DNA of 7,978 nucleotides. It comes from Candidatus Heimdallarchaeota archaeon. Lineage in GTDB: Archaea; Asgardarchaeota; Heimdallarchaeia; Heimdallarchaeales; Kariarchaeaceae. The stretch covers positions 1-7,978 of the forward strand of contig JAAFKL010000161.1 in the NCBI GenBank assembly GCA_021399405.1. The letters run 5' to 3'. Shown here piece after piece: positions 1 to 7,300 of this stretch; within the stretch, counting starts at the first letter, position 1, and the number at the start of each line of letters is the position of its first letter. The position numbers and the translations under genes are program-made. The notes beneath the pieces are model-generated. The model was not told where the DNA came from. It saw only the letters and a list, made by a program, of their open reading frames with translations, and searched no databases.

Positions 1-79
1 GCCCAGTCTGGCCAACGGCGCTAGGTTGAGGGCCTAGTCTCTTAGGAGTTCGTGAGTTCAAATCTCACCCTCCGCACCA
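1..79 (+). tRNA. tRNA-Leu (anticodon GAG), 5' end cut by window edge
   Basis: This is the 3' nine-tenths of a class II leucine tRNA, which decodes CUC and CUU. The D arm (GCC/GGC) begins at the first base. The anticodon stem is 21-25 paired with 33-37, around a 7-nt loop at 26-32 with anticodon GAG at 28-30. A long variable arm lies at 38-51 (CTC-TTAG-GAG). The T stem is 52-56 paired with 64-68, with loop TTCAAAT. The 3' acceptor strand is 69-75, followed by discriminator A76 and a genomically encoded CCA at 77-79. The missing piece should be about 9 nt, with a 7-nt acceptor strand complementary to CCTCCGC. The long variable arm, GAG anticodon and A73 discriminator agree on leucine. Confidence 0.93.
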
Positions 80-85
80 TTTTTT
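80..85 (+). terminator. T-run directly after the tRNA
   Basis: Six T residues follow the CCA end immediately, with more T-rich sequence up to about position 103. Archaeal RNA polymerase terminates on such U-tracts without needing a hairpin, so this is a plausible tRNA terminator. No hairpin is seen. Confidence 0.4.
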
Positions 86-220
86 CATTTTCAGACATTT
101 TAAATAATAATTTGACATAAAGAAGTTAAATAAAAAAAATTAAGAAAAGAGTTTCATAGACCCCAATAGATTATTACTACTTTGTTGAAGTTATTCCCAT
201 TTATCTAATTGATCCTCCAT

Positions 221-230
221 AGATATTTAG
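221..230 (+). promoter_or_regulatory. possible TATA box of the toxin-antitoxin module
   Basis: AGATATTTAG lies 24-33 nt before the GTG start at 254, the spacing expected for an archaeal TATA box driving a leaderless transcript. No Shine-Dalgarno sequence precedes the GTG, which fits leaderless expression. In such AT-rich sequence a match this weak could be chance. Confidence 0.25.
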
Positions 231-253
231 AATTCAACAAAAACTAATGTATA

Positions 254-568
254 GTGGATATTCTCAGAAAGATAATTCAAAAGACAAGTAGTGAGGATAT
301 TTTTATAAGTAATCATGCTAAAGTAAGAATGATAGAGAGAGGAATATCAACTTTGTCAATTAAATCTTTGATCAAAAATGGAGAAATAATTGAACAGTAT
401 TCAGATGATTATCCATGTCCATCTGTTCTTCTATTTAGCACTTTAAATGATGTTCCGGTTCATTTGGTTATTGGTAATTGTGACGATCACATTAGGATTG
501 TAACTATTTACGAGCCCGATGAAGATGTATGGATCAATCATAGAAAAAGAAGAGGTGATAGTAATTAA
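254..568 (+). CDS. DUF4258 family protein, probable toxin of a type II toxin-antitoxin pair
   Basis: A 104-residue protein that fits the DUF4258 pattern along its whole length: S19-N-H-A22 with R25-M-I-E-R-G30 near the N-terminus, GEIIEQY at 43-49, a central PVHLVIG strand (68-74), and the C-terminal signature RIVTIYEPDEDVW (81-93) followed by basic residues. Members of this small soluble family often sit next to YgiT-type zinc-finger proteins and are regarded as RelE/MqsR-like toxins; RNA cleavage here is inferred, not shown. The start is GTG at 254: an in-frame stop lies at 245-247, and the ATG at 247 is in another frame and closes quickly. The next in-frame ATG (residue 26) would remove the conserved HA-RM-ERG motif. 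The 3' end overlaps the zinc-finger gene, implying translational coupling. Confidence 0.85.
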   Translation: MDILRKIIQKTSSEDIFISNHAKVRMIERGISTLSIKSLIKNGEIIEQYSDDYPCPSVLLFSTLNDVPVHLVIGNCDDHIRIVTIYEPDEDVWINHRKRRGDSN

Positions 569-812
569 ACCAAATATTTGTAGCTTTTGTCGGAGCGAAA
601 TAAAAGAAGGAAAAACAGAATTTATTGTTCACTTAGAAGGCCAGGTTGTCGTATTAACTGATGTGCCTGCTTGGATCTGTATAAATTGTAAAGAAGCCTA
701 TTTTGATTTTAAAATTTCTACTAAAATTGATGAAGTAATAGAAAACATTCGTGATGGTGATTTTCGGGCAAAACCTATTGCCGCGGGTGAAATTAGCCTT
801 GCAGATTTATAA
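519..812 (+). CDS. YgiT/MqsA-type zinc-finger protein, probable antitoxin
   Basis: The frame encodes two CxxC pairs (C21-x-x-C24 and C54-x-x-C57, counted from ATG 519), with the typical VPAWICINCKEAYF stretch before and around the second pair. This is the signature of the YgiT-type zinc finger found in MqsA-like antitoxins, and the pair probably binds one structural zinc. Unlike full-length MqsA it has no C-terminal helix-turn-helix; only a tail of about 35 residues follows, with one predicted helix (67-78) and a short acidic end (GEISLADL). It may therefore neutralise the upstream DUF4258 protein without binding DNA itself. The start is uncertain. The coordinates use the longest ATG frame, which overlaps the toxin gene by 50 bp; ATG 525, GTG 555 or ATT 564 are alternatives. 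Homologues usually begin only a few residues before the first CxxC, favouring a start near 555-564. Confidence 0.8.
   Translation: MKMYGSIIEKEEVIVIKPNICSFCRSEIKEGKTEFIVHLEGQVVVLTDVPAWICINCKEAYFDFKISTKIDEVIENIRDGDFRAKPIAAGEISLADL
552..559 (+). promoter_or_regulatory. strong Shine-Dalgarno site inside the toxin gene
   Basis: GAGGTGAT is an eight-base match to the complement of the usual archaeal and bacterial 16S rRNA 3' end. It lies within the last codons of the DUF4258 gene (Arg-Arg-Gly-Asp) and is the only good ribosome-binding site seen before any start in the window. It is well spaced for initiation at ATT 564, which overlaps the toxin stop codon TAA at 566-568. It is not suitably placed for ATG 519 or 525, and it overlaps GTG 555. 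It therefore bears on where the zinc-finger protein really starts. Confidence 0.5.
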
Positions 813-916
813 GTATGGGACATAAATTCTGATGCAAGTCGTCGTTACAGTGTCAATGTATAATTACCCATCGTAATCCAATAAATTTCAAGTACTCAAC
901 AAAAATAAAATGAATT

Positions 917-1684
917 ATGAACGAATTAACCCATGGCACCAGTCAAATTAATAGTATTCAATTTGCATATACTGAGGTGGGAGAGGGCGATACCGTCATT
1001 CTCATTCCTGGGACTCTGGGTGATGAATATTTATTTGAAAAAGTCCAATTAGCTCTTGCATCTGATTTTCATATCATAGTTCTTAGCCACCTCAATATAA
1101 CCTCTTTTGACGAATTAATTGATGTGTATCATTCAATATTTACGGTAAAATTTGAGCTGACTAATTTCCACTTGGGTGGATCATCCGTCGGTGGGTGGAT
1201 TGCACAACATTATACAATGAAGTACCCTGATCATGTCAAATCACTTATTATAGGAAATTCATTTGCTGATAATACCATTTTAAGAGATCAATCCCTTGGT
1301 TTGTATAAAATCACCAGATTTATCCCCTGGTTTATCATCAAAAGATTATTCGAAAGAAACACCAGAAAATCACTTGCAAATTATAATCCAGAGATAGCTG
1401 AATATTTTGTTCAATCACTTAGATCAATTAAAAAAACATTTCTCAGAAGAAAATTATACTGGTCACTCGCACCCCTGCCGAAACTTGTGATAAATAATGA
1501 AATTCCAAAGTTAATTATCTACACCAAGGACGATTCAGTAGTTAGTTTTGATAATACCGAAGTTTTATTTGAAGTGTATCCAGAAGCTGATGTGGGTGAG
1601 ATAGAGATTGGGGATCACTATCCCTATAGAACAAATCCTGATGAATATATTGCTAAACTAAGGGCTTTTCTCCTTAGAAAATAG
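917..1684 (+). CDS. alpha/beta hydrolase, maspardin (SPG21)-like
   Basis: A 255-residue cytosolic alpha/beta-hydrolase fold protein without signal peptide or membrane helix. The oxyanion-side loop is ILIPGTLGD (28-36). The nucleophile elbow is G88-S-S90-V-G92 with S90 as nucleophile. The likely acid is D205 or D206 (YTKDDSVVS), and the base is H234 in GDHYPYRTNPDEY. The triad looks complete. The segment after the elbow (LIIGNSFADNTIL, 110-122), the cap region (RFIPWFIIKRLF, 134-145) and the YPEA...YPYR end resemble eukaryotic maspardin more than generic esterases; that comparison is from memory. The substrate is unknown. Start ATG 917 is chosen because the nearby ATG at 910 is out of frame and short. 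No Shine-Dalgarno site is present; weak TATA-like stretches lie at 859-866 and 881-888. The gene ends 10 bp from the oppositely oriented hydrolase gene, so their 3' ends converge. Confidence 0.85.
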   Translation: MNELTHGTSQINSIQFAYTEVGEGDTVILIPGTLGDEYLFEKVQLALASDFHIIVLSHLNITSFDELIDVYHSIFTVKFELTNFHLGGSSVGGWIAQHYTMKYPDHVKSLIIGNSFADNTILRDQSLGLYKITRFIPWFIIKRLFERNTRKSLANYNPEIAEYFVQSLRSIKKTFLRRKLYWSLAPLPKLVINNEIPKLIIYTKDDSVVSFDNTEVLFEVYPEADVGEIEIGDHYPYRTNPDEYIAKLRAFLLRK

Positions 1685-1694
1685 TATTATTATA

Positions 1695-2576
1695 TTATAT
1701 TTTCTCGATCTCGGCTTGATTTGGGAGTAATTCGAATTTCTCCAAAAACCCATTGAGTTTATTAGAATAATTAGGATGCCTTGCCATTTTGGAATGAGCA
1801 GAATTAGGTACAACCCATGCTTGATGCTTAGGATTTGCCTTTAAAGCTTTGCAATTTAGGTCGTAATGCCTCTCGAGACTAAACATAGCATCATTTTCGC
1901 CATGAATAAGAAAAACTGGGGATTTGCTCTTTGCTAAAGTATTAACAGGAGAAAATTCTACCCACGGATAATCCCATTTCATTATGAACCAGGGGATCCA
2001 CCCGAACAAAGCAGATGGTAACCTAAGTGAATTCAAAAAATCATAAAACATTGTCTCGAGGGTGGAAGGTAATGCTTCTAGGACAACTGCTTTTGTTTCA
2101 TATTTGTAGGCATAAAATGAAGCAGCTATGGACCCAAAAGAGACTCCGTGGACAATTGGAACCCCTATATCCTCTGTCTCTACAATTTTACGTGCATCAA
2201 CATAGAAATCATATGCTTTTGAAGTCTTTGCCCAAGCGCTCTGTCCATGACTTCGGGCATCAAGAAAAATCAAAGAAAAACCATTATCCCAATAAGTAGT
2301 AGCTCTAGAAGTCATTCTACTGCTATTTCTTCCCCAAGGGTGAAAAAGAATTACCCAATTATTATTTTCTTTATTTTGATTTTTATGGCAGACCCAATAT
2401 CTTACAAATGGATTATTCAAATATTTTTTTTCCTGCAAACCCGATTCAAGCCCAAATGGAATTTCATAATTGATATTGCGATATTTGAGAGGATTATTTG
2501 TCATCATAAATAATACCACCAAATTTGCAATTAAATATAATCCCAGAATTATATAGATCAATTGGAGAAAGAGCAT
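1695..2576 (-). CDS. membrane-anchored alpha/beta hydrolase (serine hydrolase, substrate unknown)
   Basis: A 293-residue protein with an N-terminal hydrophobic helix (about 3-25) followed by an alpha/beta-hydrolase domain. Visible motifs are VILFHPWGRNSSRM (75-88, the oxyanion-hole region), FLDARSHGQS (104-113), the nucleophile elbow G144-V-S146-F-G148, the acid D229 in IHGENDAMF, and the base H261 in NSAHSKMARHP. This resembles the single-pass ABHD13/ABHD17/Bem46-type hydrolases, which include lipases and depalmitoylases; no specific activity can be assigned. Basic residues just after the helix (K31, R33) suggest the catalytic domain may face the cytoplasm, but an uncleaved signal anchor facing outward is not excluded. 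The ATG start at 2576 has no Shine-Dalgarno site and a TATA-like box about 30 nt upstream. The gene begins 49 bp after the propeller gene on the same strand. Confidence 0.85.
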   Translation of the reverse strand: MLFLQLIYIILGLYLIANLVVLFMMTNNPLKYRNINYEIPFGLESGLQEKKYLNNPFVRYWVCHKNQNKENNNWVILFHPWGRNSSRMTSRATTYWDNGFSLIFLDARSHGQSAWAKTSKAYDFYVDARKIVETEDIGVPIVHGVSFGSIAASFYAYKYETKAVVLEALPSTLETMFYDFLNSLRLPSALFGWIPWFIMKWDYPWVEFSPVNTLAKSKSPVFLIHGENDAMFSLERHYDLNCKALKANPKHQAWVVPNSAHSKMARHPNYSNKLNGFLEKFELLPNQAEIEKI

Positions 2577-2602
2577 TTTGATTATTATAAGCGTCCTAAG
2601 TA

Positions 2603-2611
2603 TATAGATAA
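2603..2611 (-). promoter_or_regulatory. TATA-like box of the membrane-anchored hydrolase
   Basis: On the - strand TTATCTATA, within AATTTATCTATATAC, lies 27-35 nt before the ATG at 2576. This spacing would place the transcript start at or just before the ATG, and no Shine-Dalgarno site exists. It suggests the hydrolase can be transcribed separately from the propeller gene as a leaderless mRNA. Confidence 0.4.
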
Positions 2612-2625
2612 ATTAATCCATAGTC

Positions 2626-4254
2626 TTACTTCAAAGTTGAAAAACGATTTGAGAAATACCTTCGGAATGCAATTATCGCTATAACAACCAAAAAACCGAT
2701 TCTTGAAATTACGTCTATGTTTGAATCCGAGGTTGATGAGGTACTTGATATGGGATAGGTTTGGAGAGTAGAAGAGGATGAAATTTGGTCTGAACTAGTC
2801 ATTGTAGAGGTACTAGAAACAGTAGTTATTGGGTTTTCAACAGAAGGAATATAGAATTTAGCATAAAAAGCATCTGTGACTCCTCCGAAAGTTGAATCTA
2901 CACCCTTTGTTGGCAAATTCTCTGAAGAAGTATACCCAAACAAATGTACAAATTCACCCGATATTAATATTGAGGACCCCAAATCATTATTAGATCCTCC
3001 AAAATATGTGCTGAAAGCTAATTCTCCTCCAGAATTTAATTGCAACAATAGACCATCCCAACCTCCTCCATATGTAGAATTGATGGCATTAACCATTGGA
3101 AAATTATTAGATTTCGTAGCAGCCATGATTATTATATTATTTTGATTATTAATTGCGATTCCACATGCGTGATCAGTTGCATTACTACCTATAATTTTAA
3201 TCCAATCTGGAACACCCAGCGAACTTAGTTTTACTACAATTATATCTTCTAATCCATTATAGATCAATTTTTCATCATTATATGTTGATAAATCGGTAGA
3301 GCTGGTGAAACCTGTTACATAGACATTTCCCCACTCATCGGTAACAATCGCCCTTCCAAATTCATTTTCAGACCCTCCGAGTAATTGTATCCAATTAATG
3401 AGCCCTATAAAATCAATGGAAGCAATCATAATATCATTGAGTTTATCCTGTTGATCGAAAACATATGTATCTTGAAATATTGAAGATGTAGAATACCCAG
3501 CGAGTAAAATATTACCAGTGTTGTCAATTGAGACAGCCATTGCATTATCCATCCCGTTTCCACAAATCATTCGAGTCCAAATTAAATTTCCAATTGGACT
3601 CCACTTTGTAACAAAAATGTTCGAAGAACTTGATAGATCACACTCAGAAAATCCGGCAATAAGGTCTGTAGAGAAAGTAGTACCTATAATTATTAAATTA
3701 TCATCCTCATCAATTGCAACCTTAGAATTTGTTTCCAGGAGATCTCCTCCATAATAGGTTGACCACAATTGACTACCATTTGGATGATATTTAGTAATGA
3801 ATATATCTCCATTTCCGTCATAAATTTCATCAAATCCATTTTTAACAGACAAATCTTCGGATGTGGTCGAACCAGTAACAATTATGTTATCTTCAGAGTC
3901 CGTTACAATGCCATTAATTGCATCAAACTCGCTTCCTCCAATATATTTGCTCCAAACAAGGGTGTTGTTTACATCAAATTTTGATATGAAACCTTCAATA
4001 CCACCATGATGATTGTTATCAGTTACTAAAAAATCAGACGAAGCTGTATAACCAGTGATTATATTATTATTCTGGCTATCAATTGTCCCACCTTTTGCTT
4101 CATCAGTCATATTACCACCGAAGAATAAACTACTCTCAACATATGCTGATTCATTGATTGTATTACTTTGAATCGATAGATCTCCGATAGATCCTAATAC
4201 AGTTTGAACCGAAATTAATATCATGATAAACAATAAGGTTCGTAATATTTTCAA
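2626..4254 (-). CDS. secreted SBBP-repeat beta-propeller surface protein
   Basis: A 542-residue surface protein. It begins with a signal peptide (basic MKILR, hydrophobic 6-20, possible cleavage near 21-22). Seven SBBP-type repeats follow, beginning near residues 41, 101, 164, 226, 288, 351 and 414. Each reads roughly W-s-x-x-x-GGs...D, then a D/N-rich turn with a GN or DN pair, then hhhTGxTxS. This should fold as a seven-bladed propeller. A Ser/Thr-rich stalk (about 477-511), one membrane helix (about 514-530) and a basic tail (RR, R, K) anchor it, so the propeller faces outside. Such propellers commonly serve binding or adhesion; the ligand is unknown. The start is TTG at 4254: no in-frame ATG exists upstream, and the next ATG (residue 11) would destroy the signal peptide. 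C206 and C231 could form a disulfide. Confidence 0.88.
   Translation of the reverse strand: MKILRTLLFIMILISVQTVLGSIGDLSIQSNTINESAYVESSLFFGGNMTDEAKGGTIDSQNNNIITGYTASSDFLVTDNNHHGGIEGFISKFDVNNTLVWSKYIGGSEFDAINGIVTDSEDNIIVTGSTTSEDLSVKNGFDEIYDGNGDIFITKYHPNGSQLWSTYYGGDLLETNSKVAIDEDDNLIIIGTTFSTDLIAGFSECDLSSSSNIFVTKWSPIGNLIWTRMICGNGMDNAMAVSIDNTGNILLAGYSTSSIFQDTYVFDQQDKLNDIMIASIDFIGLINWIQLLGGSENEFGRAIVTDEWGNVYVTGFTSSTDLSTYNDEKLIYNGLEDIIVVKLSSLGVPDWIKIIGSNATDHACGIAINNQNNIIIMAATKSNNFPMVNAINSTYGGGWDGLLLQLNSGGELAFSTYFGGSNNDLGSSILISGEFVHLFGYTSSENLPTKGVDSTFGGVTDAFYAKFYIPSVENPITTVSSTSTMTSSDQISSSSTLQTYPISSTSSTSDSNIDVISRIGFLVVIAIIAFRRYFSNRFSTLK
2914..4134 (-). repeat. seven SBBP propeller repeats (protein level)
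   Basis: Seven units with a spacing of 60-63 residues. The conserved GG(S/N) turn and the (I/V)TG(Y/S/F)T strand end recur in blades 1, 2 and 5. Blades 3, 4, 6 and 7 are more diverged: blade 4 has CGNG, blade 6 has GSNA and MAAT. The nucleotide sequences have drifted, so this is an old protein-level repeat. Confidence 0.8.
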
Positions 4255-4276
4255 AGCTATGTAAATACTATAATTA

Positions 4277-4286
4277 TTATACTAAA
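4277..4286 (-). promoter_or_regulatory. TATA-like box of the SBBP protein gene
   Basis: On the - strand TTAGTATAAT lies 23-32 nt before the TTG start at 4254, and no Shine-Dalgarno site lies between them. The spacing matches a leaderless archaeal promoter. The surrounding sequence is very AT-rich, so the exact box is uncertain. Confidence 0.38.
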
Positions 4287-4340
4287 CAATAGTGTTAGAA
4301 TCATGTAAGATAGTTTTAATTTGTATATTTATAAAATATT

Positions 4341-4376
4341 AAAATTGGAAAGAAGAATTAATTTCTCTCCAATTTT
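4341..4376 (-). terminator. hairpin after the LanC-like surface protein gene
   Basis: A 14-bp stem pairs 4341-4354 with 4363-4376, with an 8-nt loop at 4355-4362. In the RNA from the - strand the arms are AAAATTGGAGAGAA and TTCTTTCCAATTTT, with one G-U pair and no mismatch. It starts 17 nt after the stop codon of the large surface gene and is followed by AATATTTTATAAAT. A transcription terminator or a 3'-end-stabilising structure is likely, separating this gene from the propeller gene. Confidence 0.6.
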
Positions 4377-4392
4377 AGATTTTTATTACGGG

Positions 4393-7300
4393 TTATCTTC
4401 GTGATCTTCGTGCAACAATTGGTAATGCAACTAATGCAAGAGCAACTACAAATAATGATATGGGTAAGAACCCATCGTCAGAGTCGTCCTTCTTGGTAGA
4501 AGAAGTTGTCGTTGGAGTTGTTGTAGTTGTGGTTGAAGTAGTTGGTGTACTAGTTGTTGTTGTTGTTGTTGTTGTTGTGGTAGTAACTGGTTCAGGAATG
4601 GTTACAGTGAATGAGAATTCAACGTAATTTCCTTCATTGTCAGTTACTTTTATTGTAACAACAGTGTCACCAACTGCAAATGCGGAAACATTCAAAGCAT
4701 ATGCTCCAGAAGTTAACGTGATTGCACTGTATGCACCAGTTCCAGTTTTCATTTCATAAGTTGAAATTCCAACATCATCTGTAGCTGTGATAGATACTGT
4801 AACAACATTAGCTACAATATCAGATACTGTGTAACTTACATCAGGTCCGAAGGTTACTAACTCTGTGTTGATTCGTGGCATGTATATATCAACAGCACTT
4901 GTTTCCAAGAATGCAAATGCAACACCAGAAGTACCATAGTACATTGTTGATTCAATGTATGCTTCATTAGTAGATTTGTTCCAATTTGCTTCATCACCAG
5001 CAGAAGTGCTTGTGATATTTGCAATATCTTCCAAATAAGCTGTTGCTTGTGTAATTAAACCATATGCAGCAGTATGTTTGATCTTTTGGAAAGCTTCAGT
5101 TGCAAACATAATAATGCCTGCAGAACCATGACCCAATGAAGTTGCGATTCGCAGATTTGAAGTCGAATCTGCCCATGCCCATCCAGTAGTTACTGCGGTT
5201 ACGTTACCTTCATACCATTTGAAAACACCATCAACTGTTGTTAAATAGTTATTTTCACCAGTTAATAAGTAAGCCCTGAGGTAAGTAGCACCAATACCGG
5301 CTCCACCTCTTGACCATCCACTTAGATATTCAGTTCCGCTCGCTTCATTAACCCAAGAGTATTCTCCTAATACTATGGTTGCTTTAGCATCCAAATACTT
5401 GAGAGCATCGATCGCAGCGTTCATGTAGATATAATTGTTTCCTGCAAGGGCTAAATCCATGAAGAAACTTGCAATACCAGCAGATCCGTGCCAACGACCC
5501 AAGTAAGTACCTGAGGTATCAACATTTGCTAATCTGTACCATTTGAGACCATCTGAGTCTGCGACACCAGTTGAAATTAAGAAATCTCCAACACCAGAGG
5601 CAACATCCAAATATGTTGTATCTCCAGTTTGTACATACAAGTTGAGGAAGAATGTACCAACACCTGGTGTACCTTTACTCCATCTTGTAGATAAGAGTAA
5701 TGGATCACCAACATCAGCATATAATTCAGGCCATGCATAACCTTCTGTAGTATCTGCAGTAGCGATAAAGAATGTACCTGCTGCTTTTGCAAGGTCAAGG
5801 AATGATTGATCACCTGAAGCTTGACTTAGCTTAAGAAGTGTTTCACCAATACCTGCTGCACCACCGTAGAAATCCATGTCAATAGCATTAGATGTGTTTA
5901 CATTTACTGCATCATATCTTTCATACCATGCTTTTCCACCATCTAGTGTCACTGCAACGGCATCGAGCCAATTACCACCTTTTACAGCAGCTTCTAAGTA
6001 CCCAAATGTAGTATTTGTAGTCAATCCACCAAAGTGCAATGCTGTTGTTTGTCTACTGTACATATTGAGTAGTTCAAGAATATTTCCAGAAGCACCCTTA
6101 AGTGTACCAGTTTTATATGTAGCTGATTCAGTTTCAAGCCATTTTAGACCTGTACCATCAACTTCAGCAATGTCCAATAAGTAAGTAGTTGCTGCGACGG
6201 CCATAGCTTTATCAGCTGGATCTTGCATTAATTCGAGTGCTTGCATGAATGTAGCTACACCGACTATTCCATAATAGAGGTAATAATCAATATAATTCTC
6301 AGCAGCTGCATCAGATTTTAACCATGCAACACCATTTGTGTTTGTGAACATCAAATCATTAAGACCTAATGCAATAGATTGCGCCATATTTTTGAATTTA
6401 ACATCACCAGTTGCTTCGTATGCTTGAACAAGGAACATTCCAATACCTGGACCACCATGACCCATTCCGGTCATGTTTCTTGGATTAGATTCTGAATCTG
6501 AGAAAATAATTCCATTTGCAGTTGTGTTTGAGATCTCAGTGTAATAGTTGTAAATTAGATCAATAGTTGCTAGATATCCAGCACCACTATCAAGAGTATT
6601 AGCCCTTAACAGCACTGAACCAATACCAGCACCACCTCGTGACCATCCACTGAAGAATGTACCTTCTGCAACTTGGTTTTCAAATTTTACACCTGTTCCA
6701 TCAGCAATCGCTTGTGCTTGTACATAGTCTACAGCAGATAAAGCAAGCGCCTTATGAGCTGCAGCACCTGTAACTTCATAGAGATCTATCAAGAATGAAG
6801 CGATACCCGCAACACCATGCCATCTACCTAAAAATATTTCACTTGCTACATCAGGGAGTTGTAACCAGTATGCATCTCCAGCAAGGTCTAGTTTCTCAGA
6901 ATCTAACCAAGTGAACAAACCTTTAGCAACGTTCAGATATTGAACATCTTCAGTAAACCTATACATTTCTAGGAATACTGATCCAATACCAGGACCACCT
7001 TTACTCCATCTTGTGGATAAAAGTGTTGATCCATATGATTCAGGCCATGCATAACCGGTAGTTGTATCAGCTACAGCAATCAACCAATCTGCACCACCTT
7101 TAGCGGCATCAAGATACAATGGATCATGCGTAATTCTGTATAATCTAAGTAGGTATGATACAATACCGGCTACACCTCCATAATATGGTGTAGAAACTAA
7201 GGTTCCAGATGGTGTACCATCTTGGTTATAAACCTCATACCAATATGTACCACTGGCATTTGTTTGTGCTCTTCCGAGTAACCAGTTACCAGCTCCAATA

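Noticed and set aside
45..79. tRNA 3' end as an attachment site of an integrated element
   Set aside because: No second copy of the tRNA 3' end and no integrase gene are seen within the window; the far border could still lie outside.
1685..1694. Bidirectional terminator between the convergent hydrolase genes
   Set aside because: The 10-bp gap is only AT-rich; there is no inverted repeat and no clear T-run on either strand.
2027..2513. Two open frames on the + strand opposite the membrane-anchored hydrolase gene
   Set aside because: They are antisense to a well-supported hydrolase, with low-complexity Lys/Ser/His/Ile-rich products and no recognisable motif.
2876..3984. Several short open frames opposite or out of phase with the propeller gene
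   Set aside because: The seven regular SBBP repeats fix the coding frame; the others lack domains and are composition shadows.
4553..4580. GTT repeat as a phase-variation or CRISPR-like tract
   Set aside because: Units of three cannot shift the frame, there are no spacers, and the run simply encodes a Thr stalk.
5543..6184. Short open frames on both strands inside the LanC-like gene
   Set aside because: They are shadows of the repeat-rich real frame, which is continuous with conserved motifs on both sides.
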